Shown: positions 18,852 to 26,424 of the stretch, in pieces
How positions within the stretch are numbered: position 1 is the stretch's first letter
Layout: each line of letters begins with the position of its first letter
Assembly (NCBI RefSeq): GCF_011764565.1
Contig: NZ_AP022871.1
Span: 10,084,720-10,148,719, forward strand
DNA from: Phytohabitans suffuscus
GTDB taxonomy: Bacteria > Actinomycetota > Actinomycetes > Mycobacteriales > Micromonosporaceae
Direction of reading: 5' to 3'
Length of the DNA stretch: 64,000 nt
Made by a program: the position numbers and the translations under genes
Notes under the pieces: generated by a model
Databases searched by the model: none
Told to the model about the DNA's origin: nothing
The model's input: the letters and a program-made list of their open reading frames with translations, nothing else

Positions 18852-19810
18852 TGCCTTCCCACCGAGCTTGTCGGGACCGTCCAGTGCAGCTGGCGCGCGG
18901 CGTTGCGCCCCAGCATCGCGTTCATCTCGTCGCCGGTGATGCGGTGCCCGATCCGCCGCGCGGCGTCCGGCAGGGACGTGAACAGGTCGACCACCGTGGG
19001 CAGGAAGCTCTCTCCCCGGGTGCGCGGGCCCGAGACGTGGTCGGAACCGAACAGCAGCCGGCCGATGCCGACGGAGTCGCGGGCGGCGACCACCCGCGAC
19101 GCGAGCCGCTCGACGTCGGCAGCTGTGCTGTCCGACCAGAGCCACACCGACAGCTCCAGGCTCACCCGCTCCGAGGCCGCGGCCACGGCCAGGCAGGCAT
19201 CGAACCCGTCCGGCGCGCCGGCGTGGCCGAGCCACACCCGCAGCGCCGGGTTGCGCCGGACCACCGGCAGCAGCTGGAGCGGGTCGCCCGGGTCGTCCAG
19301 CAGCGGCAACGGGTGCCCGGTGTGGAACAGCACCGGTACGTCGAAGGACTGGCAGACGTCGTACACCGCCTGCGCCGCCGGCCCGGCCGGGTCCCAGCCG
19401 CAGGCGGGGTAGAGCTTGACGCCGTACGCGGGCCCGTCGCGCAGGAACCGCTCCACCAGCTCGGCGGCACCCGGACGGCGCGGGTCGACGCCGGCGAACG
19501 GAATGATGCGTCCCGGGTGGCGGGCGGCGACCGCGAGGGCATGCTCGTTGACCCGCTCGACCGAGGCGCGGGCGTGGAAGTCCGGACCCCAGTCCCACGG
19601 CAGGAGCACCGCCGCGTCGACGCCCGCGCGGTCCATCGCCGCGACCATGCGGTCGCCATCGGGGTCGAGCAGGCCCGGCTCCACCCGGTGCCGGACCATC
19701 TCGGGCCGCCGGCCCGGCGCGCGGCCGGCCCAGTCGGCGGCGACGTGGTCGAACCACTCCCGCGGCCAGAACCCGGCGTCGAGCACGTGCGTGTGGCAGT
19801 CGATGATCAT
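18848..19810 (-). CDS. Amidohydrolase-2 family protein (ACMSD/resorcylate decarboxylase-like)
   Basis: A 320-residue metal-dependent TIM-barrel protein. It begins with the metal motif DCHTHV (H6, H8); further ligands are likely H163 (LFHTGHP), H196 (LGHAG) and D257 (LFGSDH). This is the amidohydrolase-2 group, which includes 2-amino-3-carboxymuconate-semialdehyde decarboxylase, gamma-resorcylate decarboxylase and some ring-opening hydrolases. It may decarboxylate or hydrolyse a cyclic intermediate. Both ends overlap neighbours by four bases (DUF35 upstream, FAD gene downstream). Confidence 0.88.
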   Translation of the reverse strand: MIIDCHTHVLDAGFWPREWFDHVAADWAGRAPGRRPEMVRHRVEPGLLDPDGDRMVAAMDRAGVDAAVLLPWDWGPDFHARASVERVNEHALAVAARHPGRIIPFAGVDPRRPGAAELVERFLRDGPAYGVKLYPACGWDPAGPAAQAVYDVCQSFDVPVLFHTGHPLPLLDDPGDPLQLLPVVRRNPALRVWLGHAGAPDGFDACLAVAAASERVSLELSVWLWSDSTAADVERLASRVVAARDSVGIGRLLFGSDHVSGPRTRGESFLPTVVDLFTSLPDAARRIGHRITGDEMNAMLGRNAARQLHWTVPTSSVGRQ

Positions 19811-20249
19811 CCCTGGTCACTTACCGCCGGTACCGGGCGGAACAGCGGCAGCGACAGGTCGCCGAGCGGCTGGAAGTACACCTCGACCGGCTGCCCGATC
19901 GCCACCTCGTCGAGCGGGCAGTCCATCAGGTTGGAGACGACCCGGACGCCCTCCTCCAGCTCGACGACCACGACGATGTACGGCTCGGTGCCGTGTCCCG
20001 GGACCGGTTGCGCCGGACGACGGAGTAGGACCAGACGGTCCCCCGGCCGGTGCTGGGCACGTCCCGCGGCTGGCCGGCCCAGCAGTGGCAGCAGAAGCCC
20101 CGGTACGGGTACTGGAACTTGCCGCAGCCGTCGCACCGCTGCAGAAGGAACTCGCCCCGGCCGCACGCCTCCCAGAACGGCCTGGTCTCGCCGCTGACCT
20201 CCGGCTGCGGCCAATAGGTGGGATCGGCAGTCAACACGTCGCTCCTCAT
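19807..20249 (-). pseudogene. DUF35 OB-fold / zinc-ribbon protein (single-base frameshift)
   Basis: A DUF35 (OB-fold with rubredoxin-like zinc ribbon) acyl-CoA-associated protein. The ribbon cysteines C39/C42 and C53/C56 are visible (CDGCGKF, CCHC). The frame breaks at about 20003-20008: TVWSYSVVRRN continues as PVPGHGTEPYIVVVVELE in the next frame through to VSDQG and a TGA that overlaps the amidohydrolase start. One missing C in AACCGG explains it. DUF35 proteins pair with thiolase-fold enzymes, and this one follows such a gene with an ATGA overlap. The intact product would have about 147 residues. Confidence 0.85.
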
Positions 20250-21448
20250 CGGGTCAGGATGTGCGCGGCGGACCCGCGTCGGGCCAGGAAGGCGGCGCCG
20301 GTGGCGGTGCACATGGCGGTCTCGGCGCCGGGGACCTGGCGCCCGTCCGCCTCGCCGCGCAGCTGCCGGGTCGCCTCGACGAACAGGAAGATCCCCCGCC
20401 GCCCGGGATGGTTGGAGGAGAGGCCGCCGCCGTCGGGGTTGGTCGGCAGGCTCCCGCCGTCGAGCTTCAGCTGGCCGTCGGCCACGAACGCGCCGCCGTC
20501 GCCGACGCCGCAGAAACCGGCGCCTTCGAGGTCGATGACCACGTTCACCGTGAACGCGTCGTAGATCATCGCGGTGTCGATGTCGGCCGGACCGACCCCG
20601 GCCATGTCGAAGGCCTGCCGGCACGCGCGCCGTACCATCTCCCTGCTCTCCGCGGCCCAGTCGCCGAGCCCGCCCTCGTGGTGCATGATCGACTCCCCGA
20701 AGCCGGCCAGCCACACCGGCGGCTTCGCGCACTCCGGCAGCAGGTCCCGGTGCACCACGAGAAGGGCGGCCGCGCCGTCGGAGATGATGCAGCAGTCGAA
20801 CTTGTGCAGCGGCGAGGCGATCACCGGCGAGGAGAGCACGTCCTCGACCGTCAGCGGCTTGCGGTGGGCGGCGTCCGGGTTGAGCGCGGCGTGCTCGCGC
20901 ATGGTCACCGCGACGTGCGCCAGCTGCTCCGAGGTAAGGCCGTAGTCGTGCATGTACCGCTGGGTGAGCAGGCCCATGAACGAGGTGACCGTCGTCCCGT
21001 ACACCTGCTCGAAGGCGTCGGGCATCGGTGAGATCCGCTGCCCGGTCAGGTCGTCGTAGCGCACCGTCCCGACGTTGACGCCCAGCGACTTGGTGGTCGC
21101 GCCGTACGCGATCAGGGCGCACTTGAACAATCCGGCCTCGATGCCCATGACGGCCCGGTTGACGTAGTACCCGAAGGACGCGCCGCCCACGTCGGTCTCG
21201 TCGATGAACCTGGGGTGGATGTTGAGGTAGTCGGCGGCCATCACCGAGGCGCAGGCGCCGAGCCAGCCCCCTTCCGGCGCGGTGGCCGAGGTGAAGAACG
21301 CGTCGATCTGCTCCGGCCGGAGCCCGGCGTCCTGGATCGCGCCCCGGCACGCCTCGGCCATCAGCAGCCACTCACTCTTGTCCGGCGCGAACCGGGTGGG
21401 GTGCTCGTACACGCCGGCGATCGCCGCCCTGGTCTTCGTGGGTGTCAA
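20246..21448 (-). CDS. Thiolase-superfamily protein (lipid-transfer/Ltp2 type)
   Basis: A 400-residue thiolase-fold protein. At the place of the nucleophilic cysteine segment (normally xCASG) it reads DVGGASFGYYVNRA, so the acylated cysteine seems absent, as in the Ltp2-type retro-aldolases that also pair with a DUF35 domain. IYDAFTVN and the C-terminal CTATGAAF block are retained. It may therefore cleave a beta-hydroxyacyl-CoA rather than thiolyse a ketoacyl-CoA; this is inference. The start appears to be TTG at 21448 with AAAGGA ten bases upstream; an ATG closer to that site runs at once into a stop. It is the first gene of the leftward operon. Confidence 0.82.
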   Translation of the reverse strand: MTPTKTRAAIAGVYEHPTRFAPDKSEWLLMAEACRGAIQDAGLRPEQIDAFFTSATAPEGGWLGACASVMAADYLNIHPRFIDETDVGGASFGYYVNRAVMGIEAGLFKCALIAYGATTKSLGVNVGTVRYDDLTGQRISPMPDAFEQVYGTTVTSFMGLLTQRYMHDYGLTSEQLAHVAVTMREHAALNPDAAHRKPLTVEDVLSSPVIASPLHKFDCCIISDGAAALLVVHRDLLPECAKPPVWLAGFGESIMHHEGGLGDWAAESREMVRRACRQAFDMAGVGPADIDTAMIYDAFTVNVVIDLEGAGFCGVGDGGAFVADGQLKLDGGSLPTNPDGGGLSSNHPGRRGIFLFVEATRQLRGEADGRQVPGAETAMCTATGAAFLARRGSAAHILTR

Positions 21449-21641
21449 GAGCCGTCCATCCTTTGCGGTGGCCCGGGGCGCTCGGGACCCGGCCGGTAAC
21501 CGATGCCCGTAGTGTGTGCCGGCCGGCGCGCGAAGGTGAATGGCCAGGGTGTCCCGACCGGCGCCCTCGGATGGACACGCCGTCGATGCTGCCCCGCTGG
21601 CGCCTGGCTACCCCGGCACACCCTTGGGCCGCAGCGGGCGG
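21449..21641 (-). promoter_or_regulatory. Upstream region of the leftward operon
   Basis: About 190 bases between the thiolase-fold gene start and the 3' end of the hydrolase relic. By position it should carry the promoter of the 13-kb operon. I see no convincing -35/-10 pair and no long inverted repeat, so the promoter is inferred only. Confidence 0.35.
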
Positions 21642-22199
21642 TCAGGAGGTGTGGCGCAACAGGGCGTCCACGACGGCTGGCCACGTCACGCGCGGCACGC
21701 CCTGGCCGATGCCGGGCAGTGTGAGCAGCGTGGCGCCCGGGATCTCTGCGGCTAGCACGACCCCGTTGCGGTGCGGGAAGAACGGGTCCTCGTCCCCGTG
21801 GATCACCAGGGTCGGCGCGGTGATCTCGCCGAGCCGCTCGCGCCACCGCGGCTGACAGTCGATGGCCGCGAACATGCTGCCGAAGTGGCTCGCACGCTGC
21901 GCCTTCGCCGTGCGCCCCGCTCGGTCGAAGACCGACCCGGCAGCCGCCCGTACGTCCTGTTCGTTGAACCCTCCCGACCCGGACGTCAGCCGCGCGGACC
22001 TGGTCATGTGGTCGACCACGCTGTTGCGATCGGCCCAGTCCGGCTCCGGACGCCCGAACAGCTGCTCCATCACCTCCGGCGTGTGCTCGGGTAGGTCAGG
22101 ATCGACCGGACCGGGCGCGACCGGCCGGGTGGAGACCAGCGTCAGCGACGTGACCTGGTCGGGACGGTCGAGTCTGACGACCGGCAACGTGCGCAGGTT
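21642..22199 (-). pseudogene. Alpha/beta hydrolase relic (N-terminal half missing)
   Basis: About 180 residues of an alpha/beta hydrolase beginning at DRPDQVTSLTLVSTRPV, which is normally just after the nucleophile elbow. The N-terminal sheet and GxSxG motif are absent. The C-terminal half is well preserved: TLVIHGDEDPFFP with the acid residue, then the final helix. Upstream the frame runs into an unrelated relic at about 22205, so a deletion or recombination removed the front half. It has no ribosome binding site of its own. Confidence 0.75.
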
Positions 22200-22204
22200 C
22201 GCGG

Positions 22205-22367
22205 GTCAGGCCGCCGCTTCCCGGCCGCTGCGGGGCAGTACCCGCACGGCACCGCGGGTGATCAGCACGATGTCGCAGTTTGGGCGGTCGGTGGTGGCGC
22301 CGGTCTGGAAGAGGCGGTAGATGGAGGCGCCGTCGAGGTGGGTCAGGTCGCGGGCGTCGACGAGCGG
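22205..22367 (-). pseudogene. C-terminal fragment of an unidentified protein (STAS-like)
   Basis: A 53-codon open stretch encoding LVDARDLTHLDGASIYRLF and then CDIVLITRGAVRVLP, ending in TGA at 22205. The codon pattern is coding-like. It vaguely resembles the second half of a STAS domain, but this is weak. No start or upstream part is present; it abuts the MarR/GbsR relic on the other strand. Confidence 0.4.
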
Positions 22368-22370
22368 TCA

Positions 22371-22819
22371 TGGCCACCGCCCCGCGTGTTCCGCCGGGGT
22401 TCACCCGGTCTTTGCGGGAAGGACGCCGGCAGCAGGCCCCGCGTTACACCCGCATGTCGACCTGTACGGCCCGCTCTTCCCACCCCGGCCGAGGTCGCCG
22501 CCCCTACCCGGTTGCACCAGGCACGTACCTCAGCTCCGGGGCTGTGAGCACCGCGATTCGAGAGCTGGTCTCCTGGGGTCTGGCACGGACGATCCCTCAG
22601 CCCGGCAGCCGGCGCCTGCTCGTGGAGGCGGCCGGTGGCTTCGAGCAGCTCCTCGCGGCCAGCCACGAACGTGCCCGCACCTTCATCCGCACGCTGCGGG
22701 CCGCCGAGGATCTGACCGAGACGGCGCCGGCGGCGGCGCGGCTGCGTGACGTCACGGACCTGTTCACCTCCTACGTCGATGCCGGCGAGCAGGTGCTCCG
22801 TGAGCGTTCTCAGCGGTGA
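22371..22819 (+). pseudogene. GbsR/MarR-type transcriptional regulator relic
   Basis: The C-terminal 90 residues are a clear GbsR/MarR-type winged helix: LSSGAVSTAIRELVSWGLAR, then PGSRRLL, then helices rich in Leu and Arg to the TGA at 22819. The segment before it exists in other frames (TPAEVAAPTRLHQA around 22485-22527), showing at least one frame change within the DNA-binding domain. The product is probably non-functional. It converges on the MmgE/PrpD gene, whose stop is only a base away. Confidence 0.65.
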
Positions 22820-22820
22820 G

Positions 22821-24176
22821 TCACAAGGCGCACCAGGTGGAGAGGTCGGCGAGCGCGGTGACGCGCGCTCGCAGGTCGGCCCGAGCGGCCACGTCGAGGA
22901 CGTGTGCCGCGGCCTCGTCGTACTTGCGGACCCAGTCGTCCGGGTGCGCTCCCTGCTCCCGAGAGCCGGTCGGGTGCGCCACGCGCAACGACCACGGCGC
23001 CCCGGTCGCGCCGGATATCACCAGCTCCGCGCCGTACCCGCGGGCGAGTTCGGGGTCGTCGTCGAGCTCGTAGCCGATCCGGGTCATGAGCGCGCGGATG
23101 TCCGGGCGGGCCAGCGCCGGTTCGGTGAAGTGGCCCAGTCCGATCGGGCCGTCGAGCAGCGCGGCGGCGACGCAGTACGGCGCGCTGAACTTCGCCGCGT
23201 ACGGTGTGCGCGGGTGCAGCTTGTCGGCCCACGGCTCGCACACCACGTGCCGGGCCGGCGTGGGGAGCCGCAGGACGATCCGGTCCGGCGACGCGCCCGG
23301 GCGTTCCCGGCGGTAGGCGCACGCCGCGTCGATCAGCGCGTGCAGGAACTGGCAGCACGGGTACGGCTTGAGGATGACGCCGGCGGTCTCCCAGTCGCGT
23401 CCCAGCCCGTGCGTCAGCCGGTCCCGGCTCCAGCCCTCGCCGATCAGCGCCGCGAAGAGGCCGTGCGTGCCGTCGAGCGCGCGGGCGGGCCCGGCGACGC
23501 CCTGCTCGGCGAGGCGGGCGGCCCAGATCCCGGCGTGTGCCGCCCAGCCGAGGTGCAGCGACTTGAGGTCACCGCCCTCCACGACGGTCTGGATCACGCC
23601 GCTGGACTGGCTGCAGGCGATCCCGATCGCGTCGGCGACGCGCGGGGCGGGCAGGTCCGCGCAGACCGCCGCCGCGACGGCCGCGCCCACGGTGCCGCAG
23701 CAGGAGCTGGCGTGCAGGCCGCGTCCGGTGAAGCGGTGCGAGGCGGCAGCGCCCAGCCGCGCCGTCACCTCGACGCCGGCCACGACCGCGGCGAGAAACC
23801 GCGCGCCACCGGCCCGCCGCTGCTGCGCCGCCGCGAGTGCGGCGGGCACGATGACGGCGCCGGCGTGCACGCCGCCTTCGGCGTGGGTGTCGTCGTAGTC
23901 GTTGACGTGCGCCGCCGTCGCGTTGACCATCGCCGCGTCCGGGGCGTCGGCGGTGTCCGGCGTACCCCAGAGCACCGCCCCGCCAGCCGCCGGCCGGGCG
24001 AGCACGGTGCGCCGGACCGCGGCCACCATCGGATGTCCGGTGCCGGCGAGGCCCACGCCGATCGTGGTGAGCACGAGGTCGCGGGCGTGCGCGAGGACCG
24101 GTGCCGGGATGTCTTGCGTGCGCAGGCCGGCGGCGAACTCGGCGAGGCGCCGCGCGGCGGGTTCCTCAGCGGTCAC
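22821..24176 (-). CDS. MmgE/PrpD family protein, copy 3
   Basis: A complete 451-residue MmgE/PrpD protein, the only one of the three copies here that is whole and unbroken. The signature NDYDDTH is at about 92-98, followed by GVHAGAVIVPAALAAA. The catalytic histidine/lysine loop region (HLGWAAHAGIWAA) and the C-terminal alpha/beta domain are present. Its GTG start (24176) lies 11 bases inside the end of the dehydrogenase gene, so the two form an operon. No FAD partner is adjacent, unlike the other copies. Dehydratase, decarboxylase or epimerase activity cannot be told apart from sequence alone. Confidence 0.88.
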   Translation of the reverse strand: MTAEEPAARRLAEFAAGLRTQDIPAPVLAHARDLVLTTIGVGLAGTGHPMVAAVRRTVLARPAAGGAVLWGTPDTADAPDAAMVNATAAHVNDYDDTHAEGGVHAGAVIVPAALAAAQQRRAGGARFLAAVVAGVEVTARLGAAASHRFTGRGLHASSCCGTVGAAVAAAVCADLPAPRVADAIGIACSQSSGVIQTVVEGGDLKSLHLGWAAHAGIWAARLAEQGVAGPARALDGTHGLFAALIGEGWSRDRLTHGLGRDWETAGVILKPYPCCQFLHALIDAACAYRRERPGASPDRIVLRLPTPARHVVCEPWADKLHPRTPYAAKFSAPYCVAAALLDGPIGLGHFTEPALARPDIRALMTRIGYELDDDPELARGYGAELVISGATGAPWSLRVAHPTGSREQGAHPDDWVRKYDEAAAHVLDVAARADLRARVTALADLSTWCAL

Positions 24177-25356
24177 CGGCGCCCGCCCTGATCTGTCCCT
24201 TGTGGAGCATCGCCTGCCGTACCCGTCGCTGGGCCAGGCGGTGCGCGGCCGCGTGTGGCGTGATCCCGTCGCGGGCCGCGGCGGTCAGGACCTGGTCGGT
24301 GTTCGACCGGATCTTGCCGGCCACGGTGGCGAACGCCACGGCCGGATCCGGTGCGAACGCGGACCTCCGCGCGTCCATGGCGTAGCCGGCGGCGATCGCG
24401 CCGCCGGCGTTGGCGATGGTGTCGGGTACGACGGTGACGCCGCGCCCGGCGAGGGCGGCCTGGGCGGCGCCGCTCGTGGGGAGGTTCGCGCCCTCCACCA
24501 CGAGGCGGGCCCGCACCCGGTCGGCGTCGGCGGCGTCGAGCACGTCCTGCACGGCGGCGGGGACCAGCACGTCCGCGTCGACGAACAGCACGTCGCGGGC
24601 GGTGACGGCGGTGGCACCGAAGGCCGAGGGGTCGTCGACGCAGTGGTCGCCGGCGGACTCGGCGGCAGCGGTGAGCGCCGCGACGTCGAGCCCGCCGGCC
24701 CGGTGCAGTCCACCTCGGACGGTCGAGACCGCGACGACGGTGCCGCCCAGCTCGGTGACCCGGCGGGCGACCGCCCGGCCGACCGCCCCGAACCCCTGGA
24801 TGGCGACGTGCGACCCGGCGAGCGGCCGGCCGAGCCAGGCCCCGGCGGCGTCGGCGGCCTCGGCGACGCCGTAGCCGGTGATACCGAGCTGGTCGTACGG
24901 GAGCCCGCCGAGCTCCGCGGGCGTCCCCACGGCGGTGCCCGGTCCGAGCTCGTCGGCGACGATCGCGGCGTCGTGCTCGGTCAGGCCCATGTCGAGACCG
25001 AAGACGTACTCGCCGGGGACCTCGTTGCGCAGCCGGCGGGCGAACGACCGCAGGATCTCCTCCTTGGCCGACGGCGGGGAGGCGGGGTCGGCGCGGATGC
25101 CCGCCTTGGCCCCGCCGAAGAGCAGGTCGACGGCGGCCCACTTCCAGGTCATCGCCCGGGCCAGGCGGGCCACCTCGGCGACGGTGAGGGTGGGGCTCAT
25201 CCGGGTGCCGCCCTTGCCCATGCCGCGGGCGGTGTTGTCGACAACCAGTACGCCGCGCATGCCGAGGCGCCGGTCGTGCACGCAGACGACCTTCTCCGGG
25301 CCCCACTCGTCCATCTCGGCGAGGATGTCGCCGCTGTCCACGCCTTCCGCCGGCAC
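24166..25356 (-). CDS. Glu/Leu/Phe/Val dehydrogenase family protein
   Basis: A 396-residue amino-acid dehydrogenase. The glycine-rich lysine motif GGAKAG gives catalytic K84 with K72 nearby, D122 lies in the LDMG segment, and the NAD(P)-binding motif GFGAVG is at 188-193. ANAGGAI near the C-terminus is typical. It interconverts an amino acid and its 2-oxo acid with release of ammonia; GAK instead of the common GGK and the overall layout leave Glu, Leu or Val specificity open. The GTG at 25356 is chosen because GGAGG stands six bases upstream, although the frame is open further. It is divergent from the LysR gene. Confidence 0.88.
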   Translation of the reverse strand: MPAEGVDSGDILAEMDEWGPEKVVCVHDRRLGMRGVLVVDNTARGMGKGGTRMSPTLTVAEVARLARAMTWKWAAVDLLFGGAKAGIRADPASPPSAKEEILRSFARRLRNEVPGEYVFGLDMGLTEHDAAIVADELGPGTAVGTPAELGGLPYDQLGITGYGVAEAADAAGAWLGRPLAGSHVAIQGFGAVGRAVARRVTELGGTVVAVSTVRGGLHRAGGLDVAALTAAAESAGDHCVDDPSAFGATAVTARDVLFVDADVLVPAAVQDVLDAADADRVRARLVVEGANLPTSGAAQAALAGRGVTVVPDTIANAGGAIAAGYAMDARRSAFAPDPAVAFATVAGKIRSNTDQVLTAAARDGITPHAAAHRLAQRRVRQAMLHKGQIRAGAGDR

Positions 25357-25444
25357 CGCACACCTCCGTCGCACCACTGTCCTGATCACGGTGCCAGCCC
25401 GCGCGCCGGCAGGGAACTCGCGGTGGACGCGATCCTGACCCTGC

Positions 25445-25467
25445 GAGCATAAGATGTACTAATGCTC
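25445..25467. promoter_or_regulatory. LysR-type operator (T-N11-A) over the LysR start codon
   Basis: A perfect inverted repeat GAGCAT / ATGCTC with an 11-base spacer, matching the LTTR consensus T-N11-A. The right arm contains the ATG of the LysR gene (25462), and the box lies about 90 bases upstream of the dehydrogenase start on the other strand. Autorepression of LysR and activation of the divergent dehydrogenase/PrpD operon is the expected use. The A/T-rich centre (TAAGAT) could also be part of a -10 element. Confidence 0.72.
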
Positions 25468-26424
25468 AACGTGCACCACCTGCGGACGCTCGCCGAGGTG
25501 GTCTCGACGGGCTCGTTCGCCGCCGCGGCGGTGTCGCTGGGCTACACGGCCTCGGCGGTCTCGCAGCAGATGACGGCGCTCGAGCGGGCCACCGGTCTGG
25601 TCCTGTTCGAGCGCGGCGCCCGCAGCGCTCGCCCGACCAGCGCCGCGCGCCACCTGGCCAGCCGCGGTGCCGGCCTGATCGACCAGCTCACCGGGGTGGA
25701 GCGGGACGCGCGGTCACTGGCTGCCGGGGCTCGCGGCGTGGTGCGGCTCGGCAGCTTCCCGACCGCGAGCGCGGCGCTCGTCCCCGGCGCGATCGCGCGG
25801 CTGCTGCGCCGGACGCCGGAGGTGGCGGTGCAGCTCGACGAGGGAGAGCCGGACGACCTGGTGGCGGCGCTGCGGAGCGGGTCGGTCGACGTGGCCGTGG
25901 TCTACCGCTACCCGCTGAGCCCGCGCCGGTGGCCGCCGGACATGGTCGCCACGCCGCTGCTGGACGATCCGCTCCGGCTGACGGTCGCCGCGGACCACCG
26001 CATCGTGACGCGGCCGTCGTGGCGGCTGGCCGACCTCGCCGGCGAGACCTGGATCGCCAGCCGGGAGACCACCGCCGGCGCGCGGGCCCTGGCGCGCCTC
26101 TGCGCCGATGCCGGGTTCACGCCGCGGGTCGCGTTCCGCAGCAACGACTACGCCGTGGTGCGGGCGCTGGTGCGCGCCGGCCTCGGCGTCGCGCTCGTGC
26201 CGGCGCTGGCGGACGCCCTCGGCACCGGTGGCGGCGTGCACCAGTGCGCGGTGACCGATGCGCGCGGCGGCCCGGCCCGGCGCGAGGTCTTCGTCCTGCA
26301 CCGGCCGGACAGCTCCGCGCCGCTGGTGCCCGCCACGGTCGAGGCCCTGCGGCGGGCGGCCGAAGGTCTCGGCCGCCGGATCAACCGCCAGGAGCCGACT
26401 TGCGCTCCCGGAACGGCATCATGA
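25462..26424 (+). CDS. LysR-family transcriptional regulator
   Basis: A 320-residue LysR-type regulator. The winged helix-turn-helix occupies residues 1-60 (SFAAAAVSLGYTASAVSQQM is the recognition part) and the effector-binding domain covers about 90-300. It is divergent from the dehydrogenase/MmgE-PrpD operon and probably controls it; a T-N11-A operator overlaps its start. Its 3' end overlaps the convergent GntR gene by 44 bases, so antisense interference between the two regulators is possible. Confidence 0.93.
   Translation: MLNVHHLRTLAEVVSTGSFAAAAVSLGYTASAVSQQMTALERATGLVLFERGARSARPTSAARHLASRGAGLIDQLTGVERDARSLAAGARGVVRLGSFPTASAALVPGAIARLLRRTPEVAVQLDEGEPDDLVAALRSGSVDVAVVYRYPLSPRRWPPDMVATPLLDDPLRLTVAADHRIVTRPSWRLADLAGETWIASRETTAGARALARLCADAGFTPRVAFRSNDYAVVRALVRAGLGVALVPALADALGTGGGVHQCAVTDARGGPARREVFVLHRPDSSAPLVPATVEALRRAAEGLGRRINRQEPTCAPGTAS

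Noticed and set aside
1..25389. Antibiotic or other secondary-metabolite gene cluster
   Set aside because: No polyketide synthase, peptide synthetase, terpene or RiPP genes; importers, dehydrogenases and a CoA ligase point to catabolism.
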